Positions 46,745 to 54,372 are shown, counted from the first letter of the stretch. The stretch is 64,000 nt of DNA from Brevibacillus reuszeri (GCF_001187725.1 NZ_LGIQ01000011.1:532017-596016), one strand, 5' to 3'. Notes: generated from the sequence alone by a model not told the origin. Program-made: numbers and translations.

Positions 46745-47100
46745 GATAATCCTCCTAATAATTATAGTTGTTTAATGATGTAGTCATTTCAGCAGTTCCG
46801 GCGGCTGACGACGCCTGGTTAATGATTTCCTGTATTTTTCTATAAACTCTTCATTTTTCCACCTCCATGGCTGAGCATTTGAGCACACAAAAAAGCCACT
46901 CGGCTGCCCGAATGGCTTTTTTATTGGCTTGCCCTTATTTTATCAAAACTTCTATTGTCACATTTAAAATCGCTTGTAGTGTAAATATGTGTAAAGTTTT
47001 GTAATACTAATCTTTCACCTTTTGCTTGCTCTGTTTTTACGTATAAGCTCATCCTAACTAACCACAAAAAGCCGCTGCAATTTCCAGAGGATCAAGTGAA
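46745..47100. other. Region upstream of tail module
   Basis: 356 bases without a complete gene. It holds a hairpin AAAAAGCCA..TGGCTTTTTT (46888-46924, bidirectional terminator); two TTTACAC heptamers (minus strand) exactly 10 bp apart at 46979-46985 and 46989-46995, a candidate operator for the tail operon; and a start-less open minus-strand stub (about 46780-46868, ...EEFIEKYRKSLTRR) that may be the end of a lost gene. No head, portal or terminase genes are here. Confidence 0.45.
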
Positions 47101-47107
47101 TTAGATT

Positions 47108-47139
47108 AAAAAAATGCCCCCAGGATTTCTCCTGAGGGG
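47108..47139 (-). terminator. Terminator of exon B
   Basis: CCCCTCAGG / CCTGGGGGC stem with a T7 run on the minus strand, 18 bases after the exon B stop. Confidence 0.92.
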
Positions 47140-47156
47140 ATGTTGATGGCTGTAAA

Positions 47157-47519
47157 TTAACTTTGATGACTAGGGTCAAGAGTCTTCGTCACTGTATATT
47201 TCGGTGCCTCGTCTAATGCAACGATGTCCTGGTTAATAAACAGTACGATTGTTTGCCCCCCATAAACTACTTGTATCGACCAACTGTCCACCCTGTTAAA
47301 AGGAGGTGTAAGTGTGTCAGGCGTCCCGCTTTGGTTAATCGTTACAATTCCTGTACCTTGGTCATAGGCGGCAGAATAACTCACTCCATAACGCGTTATA
47401 CCTGATACCTGTGGATTGCTCGTATCAAGAATAACATTGCTTGCACTGAAAGAATCTCTCTCCTCCGGGCTAATGACAAAGATGTGGTTCGGTGGATCCG
47501 GGAATGTTACCAATGGGCT
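47157..47519 (-). CDS. Exon B: start-less C-terminal exon behind intron 3' end
   Basis: 120 codons plus stop, open from the predicted 3' splice site (first codon AGC). No ATG and no ribosome site; upstream the frame is closed by TAA inside domain VI. Product begins SPLVTFPDPPNHIFVIS and is Thr/Ser/Gln-rich with beta character (GVSYSAAYDQGTGIVTINQ). No family recognised. Probably a surface or fibre C-terminal module joined to an unknown 5' exon by splicing. In the same phase as exons C and D. Confidence 0.72.
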   Translation of the reverse strand, partial: SPLVTFPDPPNHIFVISPEERDSFSASNVILDTSNPQVSGITRYGVSYSAAYDQGTGIVTINQSGTPDTLTPPFNRVDSWSIQVVYGGQTIVLFINQDIVALDEAPKYTVTKTLDPSHQS

Positions 47520-47645
47520 ATTCTCGACTTATCCACTTCTAACGAGCGGTTTCGTTCGAGCCTACACCGTGCGGGCGATTTTCATCGCACACGGCGTTCC
47601 ATCAACGGAAAATGAAGGCTGCTACAATGGGCAATTTTATTCTAG
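47520..47645 (-). ncRNA. Group II intron 3' end, copy B (domains V and VI)
   Basis: Domain V at 47564-47597: 34 nt, CGC triad, GAAA loop closed by U-A, two-base bulge CC. Domain VI at 47520-47563: basal CTCGA/TCGAG, apical CCGC/GTGG, with ATAAG on the 3' side as the likely branch-point region. The intron should end GAGAAT, and exon B begins AGC. A conserved leader (GCCCATTGTA) lies at 47620-47635. Domains I-IV are absent. Confidence 0.88.
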
Positions 47646-47689
47646 CAAGGCTTACTGTCCTCGTCCCCTAACTTAGGTTAGGGCGGCAC

Positions 47690-47775
47690 AAAAATATCCT
47701 CAGGACTTTTCCAGAGGGCTGTTTCAATACACCGCTGATTGTATCATCAGGCAATCAACACAGAATAAACAGAGG
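47690..47775 (-). other. Remnant of a tandem cassette upstream of B
   Basis: Minus strand: TGTTTATTCTGTGTTGATTG...TGATACAAT resembles the leader of copy C (TGTTTATTATCTGTTGATTG...TGATAGAAT), followed by CCTC..GAGGATATTTTT, a terminator like those ending the cassettes. Reads as a cassette whose middle was deleted, lying directly before copy B. Confidence 0.5.
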
Positions 47776-47810
47776 ATAAGGAGCACCGCTTCATTCATGT
47801 ATGCCGAAAT

Positions 47811-47836
47811 AAAAAAGAGCCGGTCAATTGACCAGC
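47811..47836 (-). terminator. Terminator
   Basis: GCTGGTCAATTGACCGGC stem with T6 on the minus strand, overlapping the stop of the gene ending at 47824. Confidence 0.85.
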
Positions 47837-48261
47837 CCCCAAAGCTTTTCCCACCACGGTTTAGGTTTTTCTACTTTATACCGACAAGTAAACTTTGTTT
47901 CAACGCTCATGGGCGAATCTTTTCCCTTGCCTACTGCCGTTACAATTCCTAGATAGTCTCCATTTGTCGTGTCTTCTTTAACATTTAGCCAAACGGCCAC
48001 TTCTTTTGTTTGACCTGCTGGTAGCTCAAACGGCTTTTCATTTACGATTAGACCACCACTACTAGTTAAAGTGAAGGTTTGTGTATCATCACCATCATTT
48101 TTTACTTGGAGATTGATTAACAATTTATTAGTCCCAGGTTGCACGATATCAGACACTTTTACTACGCCGGGAATAATCGAAACTCCCACTTTTCCCGCAG
48201 ATGCTACTCCAGTGGACAAGGCCATTACCAGAACCATTGTGGTTACTATCTTTTTCAGCAT
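47824..48261 (-). CDS. Secreted protein, DUF916-like Ig fold
   Basis: About 145 residues from ATG 48261, with AAGGAGG 9 bases upstream. Signal peptide (IVTTMVLVMALSTGVASA). The body (LLINLQVKNDGDDTQTFTL...GQTKEVAVWLNV) looks like the Ig-like domain found in WxL-associated surface proteins. C-terminal WWEKLWG may be an anchor. Paired with the gene at 48322; both sit just upstream of intron cassette B. Confidence 0.7.
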   Translation of the reverse strand: MLKKIVTTMVLVMALSTGVASAGKVGVSIIPGVVKVSDIVQPGTNKLLINLQVKNDGDDTQTFTLTSSGGLIVNEKPFELPAGQTKEVAVWLNVKEDTTNGDYLGIVTAVGKGKDSPMSVETKFTCRYKVEKPKPWWEKLWGLVN

Positions 48262-48321
48262 GTAAGTCCTGACCTCCTTATGAATCAAAAAGGGCATCAC
48301 AACTGATGCCCTTACGCTTGT

Positions 48322-48837
48322 TTATCGTGCAACTGGTCCCATCGACCAAGTGAATGGAAGCTCATAAACCCCTGGCTGGGTTCCTTTTCCAAACTCAAAT
48401 TGCAGATTTACCTGCTTTTGTTCACCAGGACGGAAAGGTGCTTCTTCCAAAATGTAGCTGCTTTGGTTTGCAACCATCGTATTCACAGAATTGCTGCTCG
48501 TGCCACCTTTGCTAAGATTGGCACGTACCAGCAGCTCGCCTGCATTTTTTGGCTGAGTCTGTAAGGTGGTCAAGTTCCCTGGGACACTAAATTTTGTGAC
48601 GAGATCAGCATCTGCAGCACCCGTATTGGTAATTTTCACTACACCCTGAAGCTTCATGTTACCATTCTGCGAGTACTCGACACTTTGGGATGTCGTTACT
48701 TCCTCCACCGTGAGGCCAGTAGCAGGTTGTAAAATTTCAAGACGGAATGTAGTTGTTTCTGCGTATGAAGCAGGTACGACTGCGAGGGAAAGCAGCATTG
48801 CCATTCCCATACCTGCCAAGAGCGACTTTTTCTTCAA
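48322..48837 (-). CDS. Secreted protein of unknown function
   Basis: Start probably TTG 48837, 6 bases after AAAGGA. Signal peptide ends at ASYA. About 145 mature residues, beta-rich with Asn/Gln/Thr (MKLQGVVKITNTGAAD, PGEQKQVNLQFEFGKGTQPGVYELPF), resembling fimbrial or WxL-type surface modules. Precedes the DUF916-like gene by about 60 bases; probably one operon. Confidence 0.68.
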   Translation of the reverse strand: MKKKSLLAGMGMAMLLSLAVVPASYAETTTFRLEILQPATGLTVEEVTTSQSVEYSQNGNMKLQGVVKITNTGAADADLVTKFSVPGNLTTLQTQPKNAGELLVRANLSKGGTSSNSVNTMVANQSSYILEEAPFRPGEQKQVNLQFEFGKGTQPGVYELPFTWSMGPVAR

Positions 48838-48989
48838 AACCAAACCAATCCTTTCTGTTTATATGCATAAGGATAGTCTGACTAGTTGTTTCTATCTTTT
48901 AACTATTATAGCACATTTATACAAGAATGGGACCTTTTACTCACCCACTCAAACGTGATTCGCAAAAGACCGCTGAATTTATCTAGGTT

Positions 48990-49751
48990 TTAGTTTCTTG
49001 ACCGCGCTACATACGTAAAGATTGGGTCCCTTAGCTCAAATTCATAGGTTTCTCCATTGACTATTCCAACGACCTTCTCACTGTCATATAAATCGAGCAA
49101 GAAGCCAGCCATTTGTTCAGCCGTATGGAACTTAGGAATGGCACCTGCATATTCAAAATGATCAATATCAAAGGAACGCTTTGCAAATTCTGTCTCAGTG
49201 GCTGCAGGGGCCAAAACTTTTACTTGCATGGGTGCCCCTTTCTCACTCAACTCTTGCGCAAGACCTTCGGTAAAGGCACTTACATAGAACTTTGTTGCGC
49301 AATACGTCACGGCATTGGCAATAATTTTGTACCCTCCGCCTGAAGAAATGTTGATGATTTGGGTTCCCTCAACATCTGCATAGTCACGTACATAAAGAGA
49401 AGACAGAATTGTTAATGCTTCGATATTCAAGTGAAGCATGGACTCTATTTTATTTAAGTTTTGTTCCCCAACAGAAGCAAAGTTTCCGAATCCGGCATTG
49501 TTAATCCATGTCTCAATCTCATAAGACTGTAGACTGTAGTAAAACTCATGTATATTTGTATTCGCAGATAAGTCAACCGATTTTATGATTACATCCAATC
49601 CTGGGTTAATGTCAGCCACTTTTGATTTTAATTTTTCTAATTCCTCTGTCCGACGCGCTGCTACTATTAAGTTTTTTCCGCGAGTTGCAAAGGCAAGGGC
49701 TGTTTCATATCCAATCCCTGAGCTTGCTCCAGTAATTACCGTATATTTCAC
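48990..49751 (-). CDS. Short-chain dehydrogenase/reductase
   Basis: 253 residues. Cofactor loop TGASSGIGYE, NNAGFGNF, and catalytic YCATK (Tyr-x3-Lys) are present, so an active NADP-type SDR. Divergent from a MerR regulator whose 19-bp-spaced operator sits in this promoter (49807-49837). Substrate unknown. Confidence 0.93.
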   Translation of the reverse strand: MKYTVITGASSGIGYETALAFATRGKNLIVAARRTEELEKLKSKVADINPGLDVIIKSVDLSANTNIHEFYYSLQSYEIETWINNAGFGNFASVGEQNLNKIESMLHLNIEALTILSSLYVRDYADVEGTQIINISSGGGYKIIANAVTYCATKFYVSAFTEGLAQELSEKGAPMQVKVLAPAATETEFAKRSFDIDHFEYAGAIPKFHTAEQMAGFLLDLYDSEKVVGIVNGETYEFELRDPIFTYVARSRN

Positions 49752-49806
49752 ACAAATCCCTCCTAAATTCCTTCATTAACTCCTCTTGAGAATGAATATG
49801 TAGCTG

Positions 49807-49837
49807 ATTATACTGATTAGAGTCAACTCTAAGTCAA
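49807..49837 (-). promoter_or_regulatory. MerR-type promoter of the SDR gene
   Basis: On the minus strand TTGACT (49832-49837) and TATAAT (49807-49812) are separated by 19 bp, the overlong spacer typical of MerR-activated promoters. The dyad TAGAGTCAACTCTA (49818-49831) fills the spacer. Confidence 0.78.
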
Positions 49838-49865
49838 GAGTATAAAATCACTGGGGAGGTTCTGT

Positions 49866-50246
49866 ATGTACACCATTGGTGAAGCAGCAAAAATATTAGG
49901 AATAAGCTCACATACATTACGGTATTACGAAAAGGAAACAATTATCATCCCTGATCGCGATGAGAACGGAGACAGACGATATAACGATTCACATATTCAA
50001 TGGCTGCAATTAGTGATCAAGTTAAGGGAGACACAAATGCCTATTTTGACAATCCAAAGATACGCTTCGCTGTTTTTGGAAGGAGATCAAACCACCCAAG
50101 CTCGATTACATCTGTTAGAAGAACATAAACGCTCTATCAAGCAACAAATAAGAACATTAAATGATGTTGATGCTATGCTAGAACGTAAAATCGTTGCTTA
50201 CAAAAATTACATCAGTAAGCATAAGCAAAATGATTTCAAAAGCTGA
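49866..50246 (+). CDS. MerR family regulator
   Basis: 126 residues. N-terminal winged helix MYTIGEAAKILGISSHTLRYYEKE, then a dimerisation coiled coil (about 75-118). No Cys cluster, so not a metal sensor of the classical type. Divergent from the SDR gene, which it most likely activates by untwisting the 19-bp-spaced promoter. Confidence 0.92.
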   Translation: MYTIGEAAKILGISSHTLRYYEKETIIIPDRDENGDRRYNDSHIQWLQLVIKLRETQMPILTIQRYASLFLEGDQTTQARLHLLEEHKRSIKQQIRTLNDVDAMLERKIVAYKNYISKHKQNDFKS

Positions 50247-50248
50247 TT

Positions 50249-50950
50249 TCAATACCGTACTTTTCTCCAGTATTGCCGCGTTTCTTCTTCACGTACGATA
50301 TACCCAAGCTTGATAAGCTCATTTCGAAGCTCCTTACCATCTTTAGCGTCTTTTTTTTTCAGCGCAATTTCTCTTGCCTTCATTAAGGCATTTGCAGTTG
50401 TTGATAGATCAGGCGTATCCAGCACCCAGCGTTTATACTCATGTTTAAATGGGTCCCCCTCTGTTGACCAGGAATAATCATAACTTTTGAAGGCATCCAT
50501 CACCGTACTGGGGGATTCATCAATTTTGTCCCGTGCGAGCTCATGTCCTGATTTGCCAAGGATCACCAGCTGTTTCCCATCTAAGAAAACCGTGTCGATC
50601 TCTTTTCGCACGATTGTTTGCTTGTGCCCATCTTTATCAAGTTGAACTTCTTCATCCGTAATGGTTACAACAAGCAACTCCTTCACCGCGACAGCGGCAA
50701 CTACTAGTCCTACGATTAAACCCAGAAGCGCTAGAAGCAGATTCACCCAAATGCCGCTAAAGTAGTTGACCAGTTTCAATGGTCCCTCAAATGGCACCCA
50801 CGGGAGCTTTAAAGCCCAGGCTGCGATTTGCGGCAGGAAGTAGCCCACGACAACTCCTGCTGCGCCAAACCCACCATACAGAATAATTCCTGTTGTCGTA
50901 GAAAAGCCTACAACCGTTTTTTTATTGTGTAATGAAATAGATCCCGTCAT
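50249..50950 (-). CDS. YqeB-like membrane protein
   Basis: 233 residues, two membrane segments at about 15-50 and 70-95, then a cytosolic part with charged sequence (KKKDAKDGKELRNEL). Resembles B. subtilis YqeB in the N-terminal half (PWVPFEGPLKL). Function unknown. Follows the TetR gene by 6 bases; likely co-regulated. Confidence 0.75.
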   Translation of the reverse strand: MTGSISLHNKKTVVGFSTTTGIILYGGFGAAGVVVGYFLPQIAAWALKLPWVPFEGPLKLVNYFSGIWVNLLLALLGLIVGLVVAAVAVKELLVVTITDEEVQLDKDGHKQTIVRKEIDTVFLDGKQLVILGKSGHELARDKIDESPSTVMDAFKSYDYSWSTEGDPFKHEYKRWVLDTPDLSTTANALMKAREIALKKKDAKDGKELRNELIKLGYIVREEETRQYWRKVRY

Positions 50951-50956
50951 TTTCGT

Positions 50957-51610
50957 TCACCTTCCGTCGTTTAAGAGATTCGTTTCCTTCGAGCTGAAGA
51001 CGGCTTTTTCAATAATGTTTGTGAGTTCGATACTATAGGTTTCTAGATCAACCTTCTTTGTTATCGAATTGTTAAGCGTATATTCACCAATTCCGCCTTG
51101 AATCAAATTGCACATAACATCAACATTAAAATTTCCAAAGACGCCTTGTTCTTGGCCATCATACAGGATTTGTCGAAGCTCCTTCATAATTAGATCTTCT
51201 TGATCATCACTTAACTTATAGTACGGGATATTGTCCGGTGTTCTCGCATTAAAAATAATTTCTAACAGGGCTATATTACGTTCACGATGGGTACCTTGAT
51301 AAGCCAGACTTGCTACTATAAATGCATGCAGTTTTTTCTGAGGAGTATCCTCTTTACCTACTCTCTCCAATATGTAAGTAGTCGACCTTTCTAAGAGGTT
51401 CGTTAGTAAATGATTCATCAAATCACTTTTATCTGAAAAGTGGTAAGAAATCAGCCCTGTGCTTATATCCGCATTTTTTGCAATCTGAGCGAGACTTGCC
51501 TTTACATAACCAATATCGTCAAGTGTTTTGATTGCAGCTTCTATAATCTGTTCACGTCTTGCTTCAGCGATAAACGACTGTCTTCCTTTTTCTTTATTAG
51601 CGTCCTTCAT
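50957..51610 (-). CDS. TetR family regulator
   Basis: HTH near the N-terminus (EAAIKTLDDIGYVKASLAQIAKNADIS...ISYHF) then a ligand domain. The start is probably ATG 51610 after GAGGG; an upstream in-frame ATG at 51643 lies within 10 bases of the operator. A 20-bp palindrome at 51650-51669 overlaps its own promoter, so autoregulation is likely. Operon with the YqeB-like gene. Confidence 0.9.
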   Translation of the reverse strand: MKDANKEKGRQSFIAEARREQIIEAAIKTLDDIGYVKASLAQIAKNADISTGLISYHFSDKSDLMNHLLTNLLERSTTYILERVGKEDTPQKKLHAFIVASLAYQGTHRERNIALLEIIFNARTPDNIPYYKLSDDQEDLIMKELRQILYDGQEQGVFGNFNVDVMCNLIQGGIGEYTLNNSITKKVDLETYSIELTNIIEKAVFSSKETNLLNDGR

Positions 51611-51649
51611 TACACTCACACCCTCATTTAATTGATCATTCATTTTTTT

Positions 51650-51695
51650 ATTTGATCAGTTAATCAAATAATACCATAAAAATACATATGGTCAA
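51650..51695 (-). promoter_or_regulatory. tetR promoter with palindromic operator
   Basis: Minus strand TTGACC (51690-51695), 16 bp, TATTAT (51668-51673). The palindrome ATTTGAT-6-ATCAAAT (51650-51669) lies immediately downstream, overlapping the -10. Confidence 0.65.
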
Positions 51696-51783
51696 TGCTT
51701 TTCACTTTTATTCATTTACACATTTTGGAACCATCCGTATTTCCATACGTATTAGTTATAAAGATCAAAAGGGGGCTTTTTTC

Positions 51784-51978
51784 ATGCAATATCAAGCTGG
51801 AGGGACTATCATTACTTGCCCATGCTGTAAACATACCCACTTTGACAAAGACTATCGTCAGCTAAATACTAGGGGAGCTACCTTCTTTGGACTAGACTGG
51901 ACAAACAAAGAAGCGACAATTCTCATTTGCAACAAATGCTCATATATCCTCTGGTTCATGCAGGAACCTACAAGCTGA
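51784..51978 (+). CDS. Zinc-ribbon protein
   Basis: 64 residues from ATG 51784, after AAAGGGGG. Two CxxC pairs (CPCCKH and ICNKC) make a zinc ribbon; the centre has LNTRGATFFGLDW. Such single-domain proteins are common in Bacillales with unknown function. Confidence 0.8.
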   Translation: MQYQAGGTIITCPCCKHTHFDKDYRQLNTRGATFFGLDWTNKEATILICNKCSYILWFMQEPTS

Positions 51979-51992
51979 TAAACGGGTATCTC

Positions 51993-52019
51993 ACGGGGGC
52001 TTTGAAGCCTCTTTTTTCT
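51993..52019 (+). terminator. Terminator
   Basis: GGGGGCTT / AAGCCTC with T6, just after the zinc-ribbon gene. Confidence 0.75.
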
Positions 52020-52027
52020 GTCACAGC

Positions 52028-52198
52028 ATGAATCTTGACTCGGGGATCTACTTTGAGTATGTCGGCGTAGTATCTCAAAATGCTGCTCTTGCTTATGGTA
52101 GTGATGGTAGGGGGAATGGCAAAGACCTTCCTGGTGGTAATCCTCCACCTCCGCCTGCCTATCGCCCTACTCCAAGGTACTACATCGTGACTTGGTAA
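52028..52198 (+). CDS. Orphan 56-codon ORF, possible gene remnant
   Basis: ATG 52028 to TAA 52198, without a ribosome site, starting right after the terminator at 51993-52019 and followed by its own terminator (52209-52241). The product is low-complexity: GGNPPPPPAYRPTPRYY with an N-terminal YFEYVGVV. Looks like the tail end of a surface or fibre-type gene that lost its beginning. Confidence 0.35.
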   Translation: MNLDSGIYFEYVGVVSQNAALAYGSDGRGNGKDLPGGNPPPPPAYRPTPRYYIVTW

Positions 52199-52208
52199 TT
52201 TTATTTTC

Positions 52209-52241
52209 TGAGTAAGCCTCCGAATCTTGGGGGCTTTCTTC
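52209..52241 (+). terminator. Terminator
   Basis: AAGCCTCC / GGGGGCTTTCTT stem, 12 bases after the ORF ending at 52198. Confidence 0.75.
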
Positions 52242-52453
52242 CCTTCATTTCTTTTTTGTTAAATACGACTCAGTCAGGAGTTTGTTAGCTCTCTGCCCAT
52301 TGCTTAAAAACTCGAGTATTTCATTCAGATTCTTTTGGCCACCAGCTGCCACAAAATTTCTGTCTTCCAATCTGCAATGTCCCCAATCATTCTCGCTTCT
52401 TTCTACAAGATAATTATCAAAGGGTCTTCTGCTCCTCCAATTGGTCGTGGTGT
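52242..52453. other. Region between terminators
   Basis: No complete gene. On the minus strand a start-less open stretch of about 60 codons (52255 to about 52430, ...GGQKNLNEILEFLSNGQ...) ends in TGA; it may be a gene remnant of unknown family. Confidence 0.3.
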
Positions 52454-52488
52454 AAAAAGAAAGAGGGGCTGCGTTTGCAGCTCCTCTA
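52454..52488 (-). terminator. Terminator of exon C
   Basis: AGAGGAGCTGC / GCAGCCCCTCTTTC with T-run on the minus strand, 20 bases after the exon C stop. Confidence 0.9.
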
Positions 52489-52508
52489 GAAAAGCGAAAA
52501 TCGTTTGT

Positions 52509-53129
52509 TTATTCAATGGACACGGTAAGATTCGGTGATACGTCAGAGCTTGGAGTGGTGGAAATAAATGTGATTGTTGGCGAAGAAAGAGTACTAGTAA
52601 CCACGTACCCAGGTACAACATCAGCATTCAGCTTCATAGCGATTCTTGCCGCCACCTGATCAGGAAGCAGACCAGCTGTAACTTCTACAGTGTACGGTAC
52701 TCCATCAACTTTTACAGTGATGTTTCCAGTTCCAGTTGCTCCTGTTTGCACTGTGAAGGTTGTTGATTCTGTTTGTCTATCGTTTCCGCCTGAAAGAAAT
52801 GGTCCCGTTAACATAGCGATCTGAAATGGATTGGAACTAGTAACCATGAAGGTGTTCCCATCTGTTCCTTCCTCATAGTACGTAATCGTGATTGTCGATC
52901 CAGATCCCGATGCATCCACCTTTGGGTGGTTGTCGATTAAAGTGATTAGCTCATCCATTGTACTGAATGTGTTGCTACCATTACCACTTGTTGCTTTGAT
53001 ATAGCTTGTTCCTCCTACATTGACTCCATCCCCATTCGATGGCGCTCCGTACCCTAGTTGAGACGATGCTTTCGAGCCTGGAGAGCCTTCAATCGTATTT
53101 CCTTGCGTTCCTGTTACTCCTAGATTGCT
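52509..53129 (-). CDS. Exon C: start-less C-terminal exon behind intron 3' end
   Basis: 206 codons plus stop, open from the predicted splice site (AGC AAT CTA...). No start or ribosome site at the 5' end; an internal ATG at 52958 also lacks a ribosome site. The first 55 residues are Gly/Ser/Asn-rich linker-like; the rest (STITITYYEEGTDGNTFMV, VKVDGVPYTVEVTAG, AARIAMKLNAD) is beta-rich and resembles exported or phage-tail display modules. Same phase as exons B and D relative to the splice site. 5' exon not found. Confidence 0.75.
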   Translation of the reverse strand, partial: SNLGVTGTQGNTIEGSPGSKASSQLGYGAPSNGDGVNVGGTSYIKATSGNGSNTFSTMDELITLIDNHPKVDASGSGSTITITYYEEGTDGNTFMVTSSNPFQIAMLTGPFLSGGNDRQTESTTFTVQTGATGTGNITVKVDGVPYTVEVTAGLLPDQVAARIAMKLNADVVPGYVVTSTLSSPTITFISTTPSSDVSPNLTVSIE

Positions 53130-53265
53130 ATTCTCGTCTTATCCCTTTCGGTTTTATAACGAGCCTACACCGTGCAGGCGACTTTCATCGCACACGGCGT
53201 GCTATCAACAGATAGAGGATTCTCCTTTCGCTAGAAATTTACAATGGGCACAGTCATTCTATCAG
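53130..53265 (-). ncRNA. Group II intron 3' end, copy C (domains V and VI)
   Basis: Domain V at 53167-53200 with CGC triad, GAAA loop closed by U-G, bulge CT. Domain VI at 53130-53166: basal CTCGT/ACGAG, a compensated change from CTCGA/TCGAG in copies B and D, and a short apical CC-GAAA-GG. Ends GAGAAT; exon C begins AGC. Leader GTGCCCATTGTAAATTT at 53234-53250, preceded by TGATAGAAT, an extended -10-like element. Confidence 0.9.
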
Positions 53266-53508
53266 AATACAATCAACAGATAATAAACAAGGAAACTTCA
53301 GATGAGTCCCGTCCGCTGCTTCTAGGTTCACGATTGTAGCTGTTGCTTGTATACTACTTGCTGTCTATATTATCTCGAAGCTCAAGCGTTAAACTTTTCC
53401 CCATAAAATAACGTGTTAAATATTACTATACAGTTGTTCATCTCTTGTTCATGTTCAAGACGTACACTTACAAGCGTAGTCAAGAAATGGTACAGGAGAT
53501 GATCTTTC
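53266..53508. other. Region upstream of copy C
   Basis: Holds the cassette C leader, and on the plus strand a start-less 20-codon stretch (about 53326-53390, ...VAVACILLAVYIISKLKR) that ends in a stop and looks like the C-terminus of a small membrane protein. No complete gene. Confidence 0.35.
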
Positions 53509-53874
53509 ATGCTCGCAGCAGCAGTGATTTTTATTAATCTGGCTCTCATTGCATATACGATTGGCGTATGGAGTGAAAAACGTTCTGGAGAGCTAAAGAT
53601 GAAACACCTTGTCTTTTTTGGTTTCGGTTTAATATTCGATACAATCGGAACGACGTTTATGAAATTGCTCGCAGACAGCCCTGGTCTAAATTTGCATGGA
53701 ATCACTGGTTTGATAGCTTTGATCTTAATGTTCTTCCATACCGTATGGGCATGTGTCGTTTTATGGAAAAAGAAAGAAAATCAGATCAAGCAGTTCCATA
53801 AATTCAGCCTGATTGTTTGGTGTTTATGGCTGGTACCTTATTCCATTGGTGTGGCTTTGAGCTTTATCAAATAG
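53509..53874 (+). CDS. HsmA/TIGR03987-like membrane protein
   Basis: 121 residues, four membrane segments. The pattern WSEKRSGELKMKHLVFFGFGLIFDTIGT matches the TIGR03987 family. Function unknown. AGGAGATGATC before the ATG. Confidence 0.8.
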   Translation: MLAAAVIFINLALIAYTIGVWSEKRSGELKMKHLVFFGFGLIFDTIGTTFMKLLADSPGLNLHGITGLIALILMFFHTVWACVVLWKKKENQIKQFHKFSLIVWCLWLVPYSIGVALSFIK

Positions 53875-53944
53875 GTAATGCCCACGTTGGTTACATTCTT
53901 TTTTGAATAGCACAATCTCAGAAACGAATAACTTTAGTTAGCAG

Positions 53945-53991
53945 ACAATCCATCAACAGCCCTCGGGAAATTCCCCGAGGGTATTCTTTGT
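53945..53991 (+). terminator. Cassette-type terminator on the plus strand
   Basis: ATCCATCAACAGCCCTCGGG ... CCCGAGGGTATT read on the plus strand is nearly the same as the terminator block of exon D read on the minus strand (58564-58597). It may serve the gene ending at 53874, or be the relic of a cassette in opposite orientation. Confidence 0.75.
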
Positions 53992-54334
53992 TTCCTCCTT
54001 GCTGAACCGTTTTGTTAATTGGATGCATGTTTCTGACCACTCCGCCTGTTACGTCCTTCCCCTCGCCATTTAAAAGCGGTGGCAAATAAAAAATACGTGC
54101 CCGAGCGACTCGGACACGTAAGCGTCAAAGTCGCAGCAGACACGTATTTACACGTTACATAGAAGACTGAGGATCAAAAATTATCCAATCGAACCTTCCA
54201 TTTCGAACTTGATTGCTGGTAGCATGTACAGAGCTTCAAAGCGGTTCACAAACATTGAAAAAAAGGGATTTGAGTAAATTAACTTATCACAACTCGGAAT
54301 AGCTTTTCTTAGTATTGTGGGCAAAATGTGGGCA
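53992..54334. other. Region with ACGT-type hairpin
   Basis: Contains the strong hairpin 54087-54149 and, on the minus strand, a 24-codon stretch (54182-54256, MFVNRFEALYMLPAIKFEME...) that looks like the end of a phage gene. Tandem TGTGGGCAAA at 54318-54340. No complete gene. Confidence 0.35.
54087..54149. terminator. Long ACGT-type hairpin
   Basis: TACGTG-CCCGAG-CGA-CTCGG-A-CACGTA stem (54094-54120) with further AAATACGTG / CACGTATTT pairing across the block. Third member of the family at 35038 and 37087. Confidence 0.75.
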
Positions 54335-54370
54335 AACAGAAAAGCCTCGGCAACGCGCCGGGGCTTCCAG
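54335..54370 (-). terminator. Terminator after YolD-like gene
   Basis: GCCCCGGC / GCCGAGGC stem and T-rich tail on the minus strand. Confidence 0.75.
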
Positions 54371-54372
54371 TG

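Noticed and set aside
47157-47513. Exon B as an ordinary gene starting at TTG 47513
   Set aside because: No ribosome site precedes it, and the frame is open to the intron boundary in the same phase as two other such frames. Independent start less likely.
54318-54340. Integrase 3' end or attachment site (tandem TGTGGGCAAA)
   Set aside because: Such sequence is often at the end of phage integrase genes, but no integrase frame is left and no second copy was found to serve as att pair.
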